Positions 1 through 6,146 of a stretch of DNA of 10,815 nucleotides are shown here, piece after piece. The stretch spans positions 1 to 10,815 of the forward strand of contig CALBTC010000514.1 in NCBI GenBank assembly GCA_937967805.1, given 5' to 3'. Source of the DNA: an uncultured Anaerolineaceae bacterium (GTDB taxonomy: Bacteria; Chloroflexota; Anaerolineae; Promineifilales; Promineifilaceae). Position 1 is the first letter of the stretch; each line of letters starts with the position of its first letter. Both the position numbers and the translations under genes were made by a program. Below the pieces are notes generated by a model, which saw nothing but the letters and a program-made list of their open reading frames with translations, ran no database searches and was not told where the DNA came from.

Positions 1-1768
1 CACAGCGGGTGAGCAGTTCCTCCAGCGTGCCTTCGTCTTCGATACGGCCGTTTTTCAACACCACTACATGATCCGCCCGCCGCAAAGCCGCCCGCCGGTG
101 ACTCACCACGAGACACGCCTGCCGTTGACCATCCCCTCTGCGCCTCTGCGCCTCTGCGTTAAAAACCCTTTCCCACAAAACCTTCTCCGTCTCCACGTCT
201 AGCGCACTGGACAAATCATCAAACACCAACAGCTCCGGCTGGCGCACAAACATGCGCGCCGCCGCCACGCGCTGCGCCTGCCCGCCAGACAGCCGCTGGC
301 CGCGCGGCCCGACGACGGTGTCCAGCCCCTCTTCCATTTGGGCTAAATCTTGCTCGAAAACGGCCGTTTCCACGGCCCCCATCACATCCACTTCGTCCTC
401 CGGCAGGCCGAGCAGCATGTTGTCCCGAATCGACTCGCTGAACAGGCGCGGGATTTGCATGGTGGTGGCTACGCGGGGCGGCACCATGAAATTGGCCGGA
501 TCGGGGACGGGACGGCCGTTCCAAAAAATCTCGCCACCGTCTGCCGGGAGCAGCCCCAGCAGCACCTTCAGCAGCGTTGTTTTGCCTGCGCCGATGCGCC
601 CTGTCACCACCACAAACTGGCCTGCCTTCAGCGACAGGTCAATGTTGTGAATGCCGTTTTCGCTGCCGGGATAGGTGAAGTTGAGATTTTTGACGGTGAG
701 TTCTTTGAGGGTATGTTCTGCCGATTTGGGCGTGTAGGGCAGCGGTGGCAGCTTGCCATCTAAATACAGTGGCTGTGGTGCGACGACCTGGCCCACCGGC
801 GCGCCCTGCATCATCGTTTCCATGCGCTGCGTGGAGACGCCCGCCTGCTTGTAGCCGGTAATCATCCGGCTAAAGATGCGGAACAGTTGTGTGATGGGCC
901 AGATGTAGGCGGCAAACAGGGCAAAATCCCCCAGCGTAAAATTGCCCGCGTACATTTGCCGTGCTGCCAACAGCAAAATTAACCCCATCCCCAGCTCGAT
1001 CGTGCCCGTGCTCAGCGCATCGACCAGTTGGGTCAACAGCTTGTCCTTGACCATCGTCTGCTTGCGCTCGTCGTTAATTTGGCGAAAGCGGTCGATGACC
1101 CGTTCTTCGGCGTTGGCCACCTTGAGCGCCTGGGTGCTGTTGAACATATCGGCGATCATACCCGTTACCTGGCTGGTGGCCTGGCGGCTGGCGCGGCGGT
1201 ACCGCTTGGCTCGCTCGCCCAGCCGTTGGGCAATGCCCACCACGATGAGCAGCGGCACAAACGTGCCCAGCGTCACCGGCACGCTAATTTGCAGCATTAT
1301 TGTCAATGAAATACCGGCACTGACGATCAAGCCAATCACGTCATCCACCGCCACAATGGCCATAAGCAGCTCCTCGGTATCGTCGCGGAAGGTGCTGATG
1401 GCCTGACCCGTGGACATCGTTGTGCCGTTTTCATTTTGGGGCAGAGGGCGGGAACCGGGCAGCTGCAAGATACGCGCCAGCATATTGCGGATCATCAAAC
1501 CATGTGAGATGTATTGAAAGTTGACAAACGACCAGCCGGCTGCCATTTGGGAAGCAGCGGCGATAAGGGCATAAGCAATTTGCAGCCCCACGATGGGCCA
1601 CAGCGGCAAGGCAAAACTGGATTCCCCGGTAAGGTAGTTGAAAAAGGCGCGCAAAATCAACCCCAGCGCGGTGGTCACGGCAAAGTGAATGGAAATCGTG
1701 ATAATGTCGGCGGCGTAATATTTTGGCGTGAAGCGGATGAGCCGCCAGTAGTAGGATAAGGTGTTCAT
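1..1768 (-). CDS. ABC exporter half-transporter (TMD-NBD fusion), partial at the left edge
   Basis: Reading leftward from the ATG at 1768, one frame stays open to the window edge, giving 589 residues that begin MNTLSYYWRLIRFTPKYY. The protein ends inside the usual 'EGTLEELLTR' tail, so probably only a few dozen residues are missing. The N-terminal half is a hydrophobic exporter transmembrane domain. The nucleotide-binding half shows Walker A GRIGAGKTT (390-398), signature LSGGQ (493-497), Walker B LLVFDD (D517, D518) and switch His H557. The residue after the Walker B Asp is Asp instead of the catalytic Glu, as in the degenerate site of heterodimeric exporters. It lies 99 bp downstream of the other half-transporter on the same strand, so an operon and a heterodimer are likely. 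Residues 537-550 (NAEAQRRRGDGQRQ) lie between the D-loop and the H-loop and are encoded by a short tandem repeat; I believe they are an insertion. No good ribosome binding site is visible. The substrate cannot be read from the sequence. Confidence 0.93.
   Translation of the reverse strand, partial: MNTLSYYWRLIRFTPKYYAADIITISIHFAVTTALGLILRAFFNYLTGESSFALPLWPIVGLQIAYALIAAASQMAAGWSFVNFQYISHGLMIRNMLARILQLPGSRPLPQNENGTTMSTGQAISTFRDDTEELLMAIVAVDDVIGLIVSAGISLTIMLQISVPVTLGTFVPLLIVVGIAQRLGERAKRYRRASRQATSQVTGMIADMFNSTQALKVANAEERVIDRFRQINDERKQTMVKDKLLTQLVDALSTGTIELGMGLILLLAARQMYAGNFTLGDFALFAAYIWPITQLFRIFSRMITGYKQAGVSTQRMETMMQGAPVGQVVAPQPLYLDGKLPPLPYTPKSAEHTLKELTVKNLNFTYPGSENGIHNIDLSLKAGQFVVVTGRIGAGKTTLLKVLLGLLPADGGEIFWNGRPVPDPANFMVPPRVATTMQIPRLFSESIRDNMLLGLPEDEVDVMGAVETAVFEQDLAQMEEGLDTVVGPRGQRLSGGQAQRVAAARMFVRQPELLVFDDLSSALDVETEKVLWERVFNAEAQRRRGDGQRQACLVVSHRRAALRRADHVVVLKNGRIEDEGTLEELLTRC
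135..162 (-). repeat. 8-bp tandem repeat inside the ABC gene
   Basis: Three perfect tandem copies of CCTCTGCG (135-142, 143-150, 151-158) are followed by TTAA. On the coding strand this reads TTAACGCAGAGG and so on. Three 8-bp units make 24 bp, so the reading frame is kept and the repeat is translated as NAEAQRRRG. A diverged relative with the same TTAACGCA edge lies at 5032-5108. The repeat sits between conserved NBD motifs, where the family normally has a short linker. Confidence 0.8.
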
Positions 1769-1789
1769 AGCGTTTTTGATGTTGTTTTT

Positions 1790-1856
1790 GTCATTCCCGC
1801 GCAGGCGGGAATCCACTCTTGTGGTGACGATGGATGCCTGCCTGCGCAGGCATGAC
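1790..1856. repeat. Two-hairpin inverted-repeat element between the ABC genes
   Basis: Two 26-nt arms, GTCATTCCCGCGCAGG... (1790-1815) and its imperfect reverse complement (1831-1856), flank a 15-nt centre. Each arm is itself a hairpin: TTCCCGC (1794-1800) pairs with GCGGGAA (1805-1811), and TGCCTGC (1835-1841) pairs with GCAGGCA (1846-1852). The arms differ at four positions, and these are two compensatory base-pair changes, so both hairpins stay perfect. The 'TCATTCCCGCGCAGGCGGGAATCC' look is that of a dispersed intergenic repeat found in many bacteria. It fills most of the 99-bp gap between the two ABC genes and could act on the bicistronic mRNA. Confidence 0.85.
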
Positions 1857-1867
1857 AATCGCTGTAA

Positions 1868-3751
1868 CTAGGTAATTGCCTCCTCCAGTCCGGTTACCAA
1901 CAGCCGGGCAAACTGGGAATTGGGATCGGCGGCGAGTTCCGTGCGACGGCCGTATTCCTGGATACGGCCGTCACCCAAAATCATTATCTCGTCTGCCCTT
2001 TGCACCGTTGCTAATCTGTGCGCCACTATAATCGCCGTGCGGTTGGCCAGCAACTTGTCGATAGCGCGCTCAATTTTTAGCTCCGTCACCGGGTCCAGCC
2101 GGGACGACGCTTCATCCATAATCACCACCCCCGGATCGGCCAGAAAGACACGGACAAAGGCCAGTAGTTGGGCCTCCCCGGCGGACAGGCTGGCGTCGGC
2201 TTGCAGGGGCGAATCAAGGCCGTTGGGCAGGTTGTTGAGCCAGGGCATGAGGCCCAAATCGTCCAGCACCGCCAAAATTTGGTCGTCGCTAATGGTGCTG
2301 TCGAACAGCGTCAGATTGTCGCGCACGGAGGCGTGGAAGAGCTGCACCTCCTGCGTTACCAGCCCGATGTGGCGGCGTAGTTCTGCCTGCCGGGCATCGC
2401 GCAAATCAAAGCGATTGTCGCTGCTGCCCAGCAAAATCGCGCCTTCCGTGGGATCATAAAAGCGGAAGAGCAGCTTGGTCAAAGTCGATTTGCCGCTGCC
2501 GGTGCGGCCCAGCAATCCCAACACCGTACCCGGTGCCAAACAAAAATTGACATCCCGCAAAATCATCGTTTCCGGGTCATCGGCGTAAAAAAAGGAGACG
2601 TGGTCAAAGGTGACGGCCGTTGCCCCTGTGGGCAAGCTGACACCGGAACCATCCAACATGGTAGACTGCTCCGCTTGCAAGGCCATGATGCGGCGAATGC
2701 TGGCTGCCGCCCGCTGCAAATCTTCAATTTGGCGGTTGATGCTCCACAGCGGCTCTTTAATCACGTCGATGTAGTAAAAAATGAGGTAGATGCCACCAAT
2801 CGTCAGTGCGCCGTCACGGAAGAGCGTAGTGCCAAAAATGTGGGCGGCAATGTAGGCCAGGGTAAAGACGCCCAGAGGCAAATTCCAGACGAAGACGTTA
2901 ACCTTGATGGCGTCACGGATGCGCAGCCAGCGCTCGCGCCCCAGGTACAGCATCTTCTGCAAAATATATGGTTCGGCCCCGGCGGTGCGGATTGTTTCAG
3001 TTCCGGTGAGCCATTCTTCCAAAAAGCCAAACAGGGTGGCTTCGGTTTGGCGCAGCGCTTCCCAGCGGGGCACGGTGAGGGCGCGCAAATAGTTCAAGCT
3101 CATCACGCCCAGGAGGGCAACGGCCGTAATCGACACCCCCACGCGCCAATCCACCAGCCACAGCAGCACAATCACCCCGATGAGCAGCAGCACGTTGCTG
3201 GTGAGCTGGATAAACAACTGCGAAAAGAAGTTAGCCAGCTTGTTCACATCGCCATCAACGCGCTCAATCAGTTCGCCCGGCTTGTGCTGCTTGTGGAAGG
3301 CCATGTCCAGCCGCAAACAGTGTAGGGCCAGATCGGCCCGCAGGGCATTGGTGGCTGTCCAGGCCACGTTTTCGCCGACGTAAACGGCCGCTAACGTAAT
3401 TGCCTGCCGCACGATGGCCACGCTCATGAACAGGGCCGCTGCGCCGAGGAGATTGTTGAGACCTTGCCGGAAAGCGGCCGTTCCGCTGGCCACCGGTTTG
3501 CTTGCCGTATCAATGAAATATTTGACGATTTGCGGATTGGCCAACTGCAAACCAATACTGACAACCAGCAGCAGCGCCAGCCCCAGCACCGTCTTTTTTT
3601 GCGGCTTCAGGTAGTTGGCCAGCAAGTCCCAGTATGGTTTGATGGGCAGGTTGAGTTTTTGCAGCATGGGCGAATAGCTTTTTAGACCTGACAGGTTTGT
3701 TGTTTGCGAGGGTGCTTTTAGAGGAAAACCTGTCAGGTCTTGGTGTTTCAT
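1868..3751 (-). CDS. ABC exporter half-transporter (TMD-NBD fusion)
   Basis: A 627-residue half-size exporter: transmembrane domain (about 50-345), then nucleotide-binding domain. NBD motifs are Walker A GRTGSGKST (415-423), Q-loop Q467, a non-consensus signature LSAGE (522-526), Walker B VVIMDE (542-547) and switch His H578 in AHRL. The catalytic Glu E547 is present, so this subunit supplies the consensus Walker site, and the partner gene at 1-1768 supplies the consensus LSGGQ. That pairing predicts a heterodimer with one active and one degenerate ATP site. The first 28 residues are doubtful: codons 5-23 or so are encoded by an inverted repeat at 3684-3740, and family members normally begin close to MLQKLNLPIKPYW. 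Met29 (codon at 3667) is a likely alternative start. Neither start has a convincing ribosome binding site. The cargo is unknown; multidrug, lipid or peptide export are all possible. Confidence 0.95.
   Translation of the reverse strand: MKHQDLTGFPLKAPSQTTNLSGLKSYSPMLQKLNLPIKPYWDLLANYLKPQKKTVLGLALLLVVSIGLQLANPQIVKYFIDTASKPVASGTAAFRQGLNNLLGAAALFMSVAIVRQAITLAAVYVGENVAWTATNALRADLALHCLRLDMAFHKQHKPGELIERVDGDVNKLANFFSQLFIQLTSNVLLLIGVIVLLWLVDWRVGVSITAVALLGVMSLNYLRALTVPRWEALRQTEATLFGFLEEWLTGTETIRTAGAEPYILQKMLYLGRERWLRIRDAIKVNVFVWNLPLGVFTLAYIAAHIFGTTLFRDGALTIGGIYLIFYYIDVIKEPLWSINRQIEDLQRAAASIRRIMALQAEQSTMLDGSGVSLPTGATAVTFDHVSFFYADDPETMILRDVNFCLAPGTVLGLLGRTGSGKSTLTKLLFRFYDPTEGAILLGSSDNRFDLRDARQAELRRHIGLVTQEVQLFHASVRDNLTLFDSTISDDQILAVLDDLGLMPWLNNLPNGLDSPLQADASLSAGEAQLLAFVRVFLADPGVVIMDEASSRLDPVTELKIERAIDKLLANRTAIIVAHRLATVQRADEIMILGDGRIQEYGRRTELAADPNSQFARLLVTGLEEAIT
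3684..3740. repeat. 15-bp perfect inverted repeat overlapping the ABC gene start
   Basis: AGACCTGACAGGTTT (3684-3698) and its exact reverse complement AAACCTGTCAGGTCT (3726-3740) are separated by 27 nt. The element lies inside the longest open frame of the ABC gene and encodes its unusual N-terminus (HQDLTGFPLK...NLSGLK). This suggests a dispersed repeat inserted at the 5' end and fortuitously open, with the real start at 3667. Confidence 0.8.
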
Positions 3752-3756
3752 CCGAC

Positions 3757-3783
3757 AAAAAAAGCCCCGCGAACCTGCGGGGC
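3757..3783 (-). terminator. Intrinsic-terminator-like hairpin just upstream of the ABC operon
   Basis: The stem GCCCCGC (3764-3770) pairs with GCGGGGC (3777-3783) across a 6-nt loop. On the minus strand it is followed directly by seven Ts (A7 at 3757-3763). It reads toward the ABC gene and lies only 6 nt before the ATG at 3751. No minus-strand gene lies to its right in the window, so it is either a leader attenuator or an insulator that puts the ABC promoter between it and 3667. Confidence 0.7.
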
Positions 3784-3836
3784 GCTATTTTGCGGCGATT
3801 TTACCTGTGGCGGAAACGGCCGTCAACCACCGAAAA

Positions 3837-3917
3837 AGCGAATCACGAATATGACGAATGGACAAATAACACGAATAGAAAGATTCGCTTCATTCCTTTA
3901 TTCGTGCCATTCGTGAT
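3837..3917. repeat. ATTCGTG/CACGAAT inverted-repeat cluster
   Basis: Three nested or interleaved inverted pairs lie in the divergent spacer: AGCGAATC (3837-3844) with GATTCGCT (3882-3889), ATCACGAAT (3842-3850) with ATTCGTGAT (3909-3917), and CACGAATA (3870-3877) with TATTCGTG (3899-3906). The variants of one core, CACGAAT, on both strands look like a low-complexity dispersed repeat, not a single operator. No gene is visible here. Confidence 0.6.
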
Positions 3918-3963
3918 GGTTTTTTCCCACGCGTCCGGTAAACTCGGTAAAAGCAATAAAGTA

Positions 3964-3985
3964 GGTCAATTTTTAAAAATTGACC
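3964..3985. promoter_or_regulatory. 22-bp perfect palindrome, probable operator for the aldo/keto reductase
   Basis: The half-site GGTCAATTTTT is followed at once by its exact reverse complement, with no loop. Zero spacing favours binding by a dimeric repressor or activator over an RNA hairpin. It lies 21 bp before the reductase ATG and just before its Shine-Dalgarno, where a bound repressor would block transcription. The regulator family cannot be named from this site alone. Confidence 0.6.
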
Positions 3986-3995
3986 AACAGATATT

Positions 3996-4000
3996 AGGAG
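3996..4000 (+). promoter_or_regulatory. Ribosome binding site of the aldo/keto reductase
   Basis: AGGAG lies six bases before the ATG at 4007. It fixes this start, which also matches the family N-terminus ([14 protein letters not shown]). Confidence 0.8.
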
Positions 4001-4006
4001 TTACCA

Positions 4007-5005
4007 ATGGAATACCGCAGATTAGGAAAATCTGGCCTGAAGGTCAGTGCATTATCATTTGGCTCGTGGGTGACGTTTAGCGCCCAGGCGGACGTGGATT
4101 TGGCTGCCGACATGATGAAGGCGGCGTACGATGCCGGCGTCAACTTTTTTGACAACGCCGAAGTTTACGCCCACGGCAAATCGGAAGAGATTATGGGCAA
4201 GGCGCTGCAGAAGCTGGGCTGGCGACGGGACAGCTACACGGTTTCCAGCAAGGTGATGTGGGGCAGCATCAAAGACCCTAAGCCGACACAGCGGGGCCTC
4301 AGCCGCAAGCACATCATCGAGGCGTGCCACCAGGCGATGGAACGCTTGCAGGTCGATTACCTGGACCTCTACTTTTGCCATCGCCCCGACCCGGAAGTGC
4401 CGATGGAAGAGGTGGTGCGCAGCATGAACACGCTCATCGAGCAGGGCAAGGTGTTTTACTGGGGCACGTCAGAATGGTCGGCCCAGCAGCTGATGGAGGC
4501 GCACAGCGTGGCGCGGCAGTATAACTTGATTCCGCCGGCAATGGAGCAGCCGCAGTACCACATGTTCCATCGCTACCGGTTTGAAGTGGAATACGGCCGT
4601 CTCTACGACACCATCGGCCTGGGCACCACCATCTGGTCGCCGTTGGCTTCCGGGTTGCTCACCGGTAAGTACAACGACGGCATCCCCGAAGATTCGCGCA
4701 TGAACCTGCCCGGCTACGAATGGCTGCGCAAAATGCTCACCAGCGAAGAAGGGCAAAAGCGGCTGCAATCGGTTAAAGAGCTGGTGCCCATTGCCGAAGA
4801 GCTGGGTACCACCATGCCCAAGCTGGCCATCGCCTGGTGTTTGAAGAACCCCAACGTCAGCACGGTGATCACCGGCGCGTCCAAAGTGTCTCAAGTGGAA
4901 GAAAACATGAAGGCGCTGGAGGTCGTGCCCCAGCTCACCGATGATGTGATGGAAAAAATCGAAGCCGTTCTGGACAACAAGCCGGAGCCGATGGAATTCC
5001 AATAA
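4007..5005 (+). CDS. Aldo/keto reductase, Kv-channel beta-subunit-like
   Basis: A 332-residue NADPH-dependent oxidoreductase with a TIM-barrel fold, probably cytosolic and acting on aldehydes or ketones. The length is normal for the family. The catalytic tetrad is visible: D49 and Y54 ([15 protein letters not shown]), K82 (VSSKVMWG) and H125 ([14 protein letters not shown]). Many stretches match the Kv-beta subgroup closely from memory: GSWVTF near the start, [45 protein letters not shown] and the cofactor-binding [12 protein letters not shown]. Mammalian Kv-beta has Asn where this protein has the usual His. The gene is transcribed away from the ABC pair and appears monocistronic, with a 22-bp palindrome as likely operator. 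There is no adjacent potassium channel, so the role is more likely carbonyl detoxification than channel gating. The exact substrate is unknown. Confidence 0.96.
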   Translation: MEYRRLGKSGLKVSALSFGSWVTFSAQADVDLAADMMKAAYDAGVNFFDNAEVYAHGKSEEIMGKALQKLGWRRDSYTVSSKVMWGSIKDPKPTQRGLSRKHIIEACHQAMERLQVDYLDLYFCHRPDPEVPMEEVVRSMNTLIEQGKVFYWGTSEWSAQQLMEAHSVARQYNLIPPAMEQPQYHMFHRYRFEVEYGRLYDTIGLGTTIWSPLASGLLTGKYNDGIPEDSRMNLPGYEWLRKMLTSEEGQKRLQSVKELVPIAEELGTTMPKLAIAWCLKNPNVSTVITGASKVSQVEENMKALEVVPQLTDDVMEKIEAVLDNKPEPMEFQ

Positions 5006-5020
5006 GTTGCTTGGTTAGCG

Positions 5021-5115
5021 AAAAATTTTTGACGCAAAGGCGCGAAGGATGCAAGGAAAAAAATAAAGCTCTCTTTGCGCCCTCTGCTCCTTTGTGTTCT
5101 TTGCGTTAAGTTTTC
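5021..5115. repeat. Decayed 8-bp-period inverted repeat after the aldo/keto reductase
   Basis: The left arm has tandem 8-mers CGCAAAGG (5033-5040), CGCGAAGG (5041-5048) and ATGCAAGG (5049-5056). The right arm, read on the other strand from 5108, goes TTAACGCAAAGA, ACACAAAG, GAGCAGAG, with the same spacing. ACGCAAAG (5032-5039) pairs exactly with CTTTGCGT (5099-5106). It resembles the copy inside the ABC gene at 135-162. It fills most of the 162-bp gap between the reductase and the next gene and could fold to end transcription, though it lacks a clean T-tract. Confidence 0.65.
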
Positions 5116-5167
5116 TCATGCAACTAGTTGAAGCTGAAGCTCAAAAGATCAACGCTAGAGATCATAA

Positions 5168-5683
5168 GTGGATAAGAAGTTACAGCGGATTGAGCACGTA
5201 ACAGATATTCAGGCACCGGCCAAGATGGTGTGGCAGCACGTCACGGAGGTGGATATTGCCTCTTTTCGTCATCCGGCTTACTTCACGCTGCTGGGGATTC
5301 CCAAGCCGCTGCGGGCGGAGGTGACGCAGCCGGGGGTGGGGGGCAGGCGGGTGGCGTTTTTTGACAACGGCCGTACCTTCACCCAAAAAATCATTACCTG
5401 GCAGCCATACACCCGGTATGACTTTACCTTCCGCGCCGATCCCGGATTCCGGGTAGGGTATCTGCTTGATTTATCTGCTGGTCCATTTCAAATGAAATCT
5501 GGATCGTATCGTCTTGTGCCGGAGGGAGATGGCGTCCGCCTGATTCTGCTGAGTCAGTATGAGCTGCGGGGATTTTGGGGCTGGTGCCTGGCCATCCCGG
5601 TGCGGCTGGTACTGGATTTGTTCCAGCGCTACTTACTCCGCGGCATCAAGGCCAATGCCGAGCGAGATGCGGCCCATGCCTAG
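5168..5683 (+). CDS. SRPBCC-fold protein (START/polyketide-cyclase-like)
   Basis: A 171-residue protein starting at GTG. The order of elements suits the SRPBCC helix-grip fold: an N-terminal strand with 'IEHVTDIQAPAKMVWQHVTEVD', a middle part with 'RRVAFFDNGRTFTQKIITWQPYTRYDFTF', a strand 'GSYRLVPEGDGVRLILLSQYEL', and a long C-terminal helix 'RLVLDLFQRYLLRGIKANAE'. Such proteins bind hydrophobic ligands or act as cyclases; no catalytic residue can be named here. The GTG is the first sensible start, but only a weak GAG lies upstream, so the start is moderately sure. Its stop overlaps the start of a second SRPBCC gene, which implies translational coupling. There is no signal peptide; the protein is probably cytosolic. 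Confidence 0.85.
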   Translation: MDKKLQRIEHVTDIQAPAKMVWQHVTEVDIASFRHPAYFTLLGIPKPLRAEVTQPGVGGRRVAFFDNGRTFTQKIITWQPYTRYDFTFRADPGFRVGYLLDLSAGPFQMKSGSYRLVPEGDGVRLILLSQYELRGFWGWCLAIPVRLVLDLFQRYLLRGIKANAERDAAHA

Positions 5684-6134
5684 AGGCACGGTGTCGGTAG
5701 AGGTGGCGGCAAGCTGCACGGCCGTTTTCAACCTGATTCACGATTACGGCCGTCGCCTGGAATGGGACACGCTTCTCAGCAAAGCGGTTTTGCTGGACGG
5801 AGCCACAGAAGCCGGTTTGGGCGTGAGCTCCTTGTGTGTGGGCACCTGGCGTGGGGCGTACCTGCCAATGGAAACCGAGTACATTCGTTTTGAGCCGGGA
5901 CGGGTTGCGGCCGTTTCTCTCACCAACCGGCCGCCCTTTTTTGCCCACTTTGCTGCCACTATCCGCCACGATCCTTTAAGCGAAACTCGTTCCCGCGTGA
6001 CCTACATTTACTTTTTCCGTGCCCGTCCGCGGCTGCTGGTACCGTTCCTTGAACCGGTGATGAATCGGCTTATGCGGCGCGAGACTGGGAAGCGGCTCTT
6101 TGCGTTGCGTAAGTATTTGGCGGGAATGTGTTAG
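5676..6134 (+). CDS. Second SRPBCC-fold protein, overlapping the first
   Basis: About 152 residues from the ATG at 5676 (MPRGTVSVEVAASCTAVFNLIHDYGRRLEWD). In-frame ATGs at 5667 and 5655 are alternatives, and the frame is open further upstream, but residues before MPRGTVSVEV do not look like the fold. The start 'VSVEVAASCTAVFNLIHDYGRRLEWDTLL' is typical of an SRPBCC domain (strand, then helix, then an 'xWDxLL' turn), and the end carries the long C-terminal helix (LEPVMNRLMRRETGKRLFALRKYL). It overlaps the preceding SRPBCC gene by about 8 bp, so the two are probably co-translated and may form a pair or derive from a tandem duplication, now strongly diverged. It ends 12 bp before the LAL regulator. 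Two ACGGCCGT octamers lie within it. The function is unknown. Confidence 0.8.
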   Translation: MPRGTVSVEVAASCTAVFNLIHDYGRRLEWDTLLSKAVLLDGATEAGLGVSSLCVGTWRGAYLPMETEYIRFEPGRVAAVSLTNRPPFFAHFAATIRHDPLSETRSRVTYIYFFRARPRLLVPFLEPVMNRLMRRETGKRLFALRKYLAGMC

Positions 6135-6146
6135 AATACGGCCGTT

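Noticed and set aside
2600..3325. A 241-codon plus-strand open frame opposite the ABC gene
   Set aside because: It is antisense to a clearly conserved transmembrane domain, its translation is low-complexity and resembles no family, and GC-rich codon bias produces such mirror frames.
5118..5201. A 27-codon frame before the first SRPBCC gene (MQLVEAEAQKINARDHK)
   Set aside because: It has no ribosome binding site, lies next to a repeat, overlaps the next gene out of frame, and resembles nothing known.
5559..5675. An N-terminal extension of the second SRPBCC protein (start at 5559)
   Set aside because: Those codons overlap the conserved C-terminal helix of the first SRPBCC gene in another frame, and the extension (MSCGDFGAGAWPSRCG) does not look like the fold.
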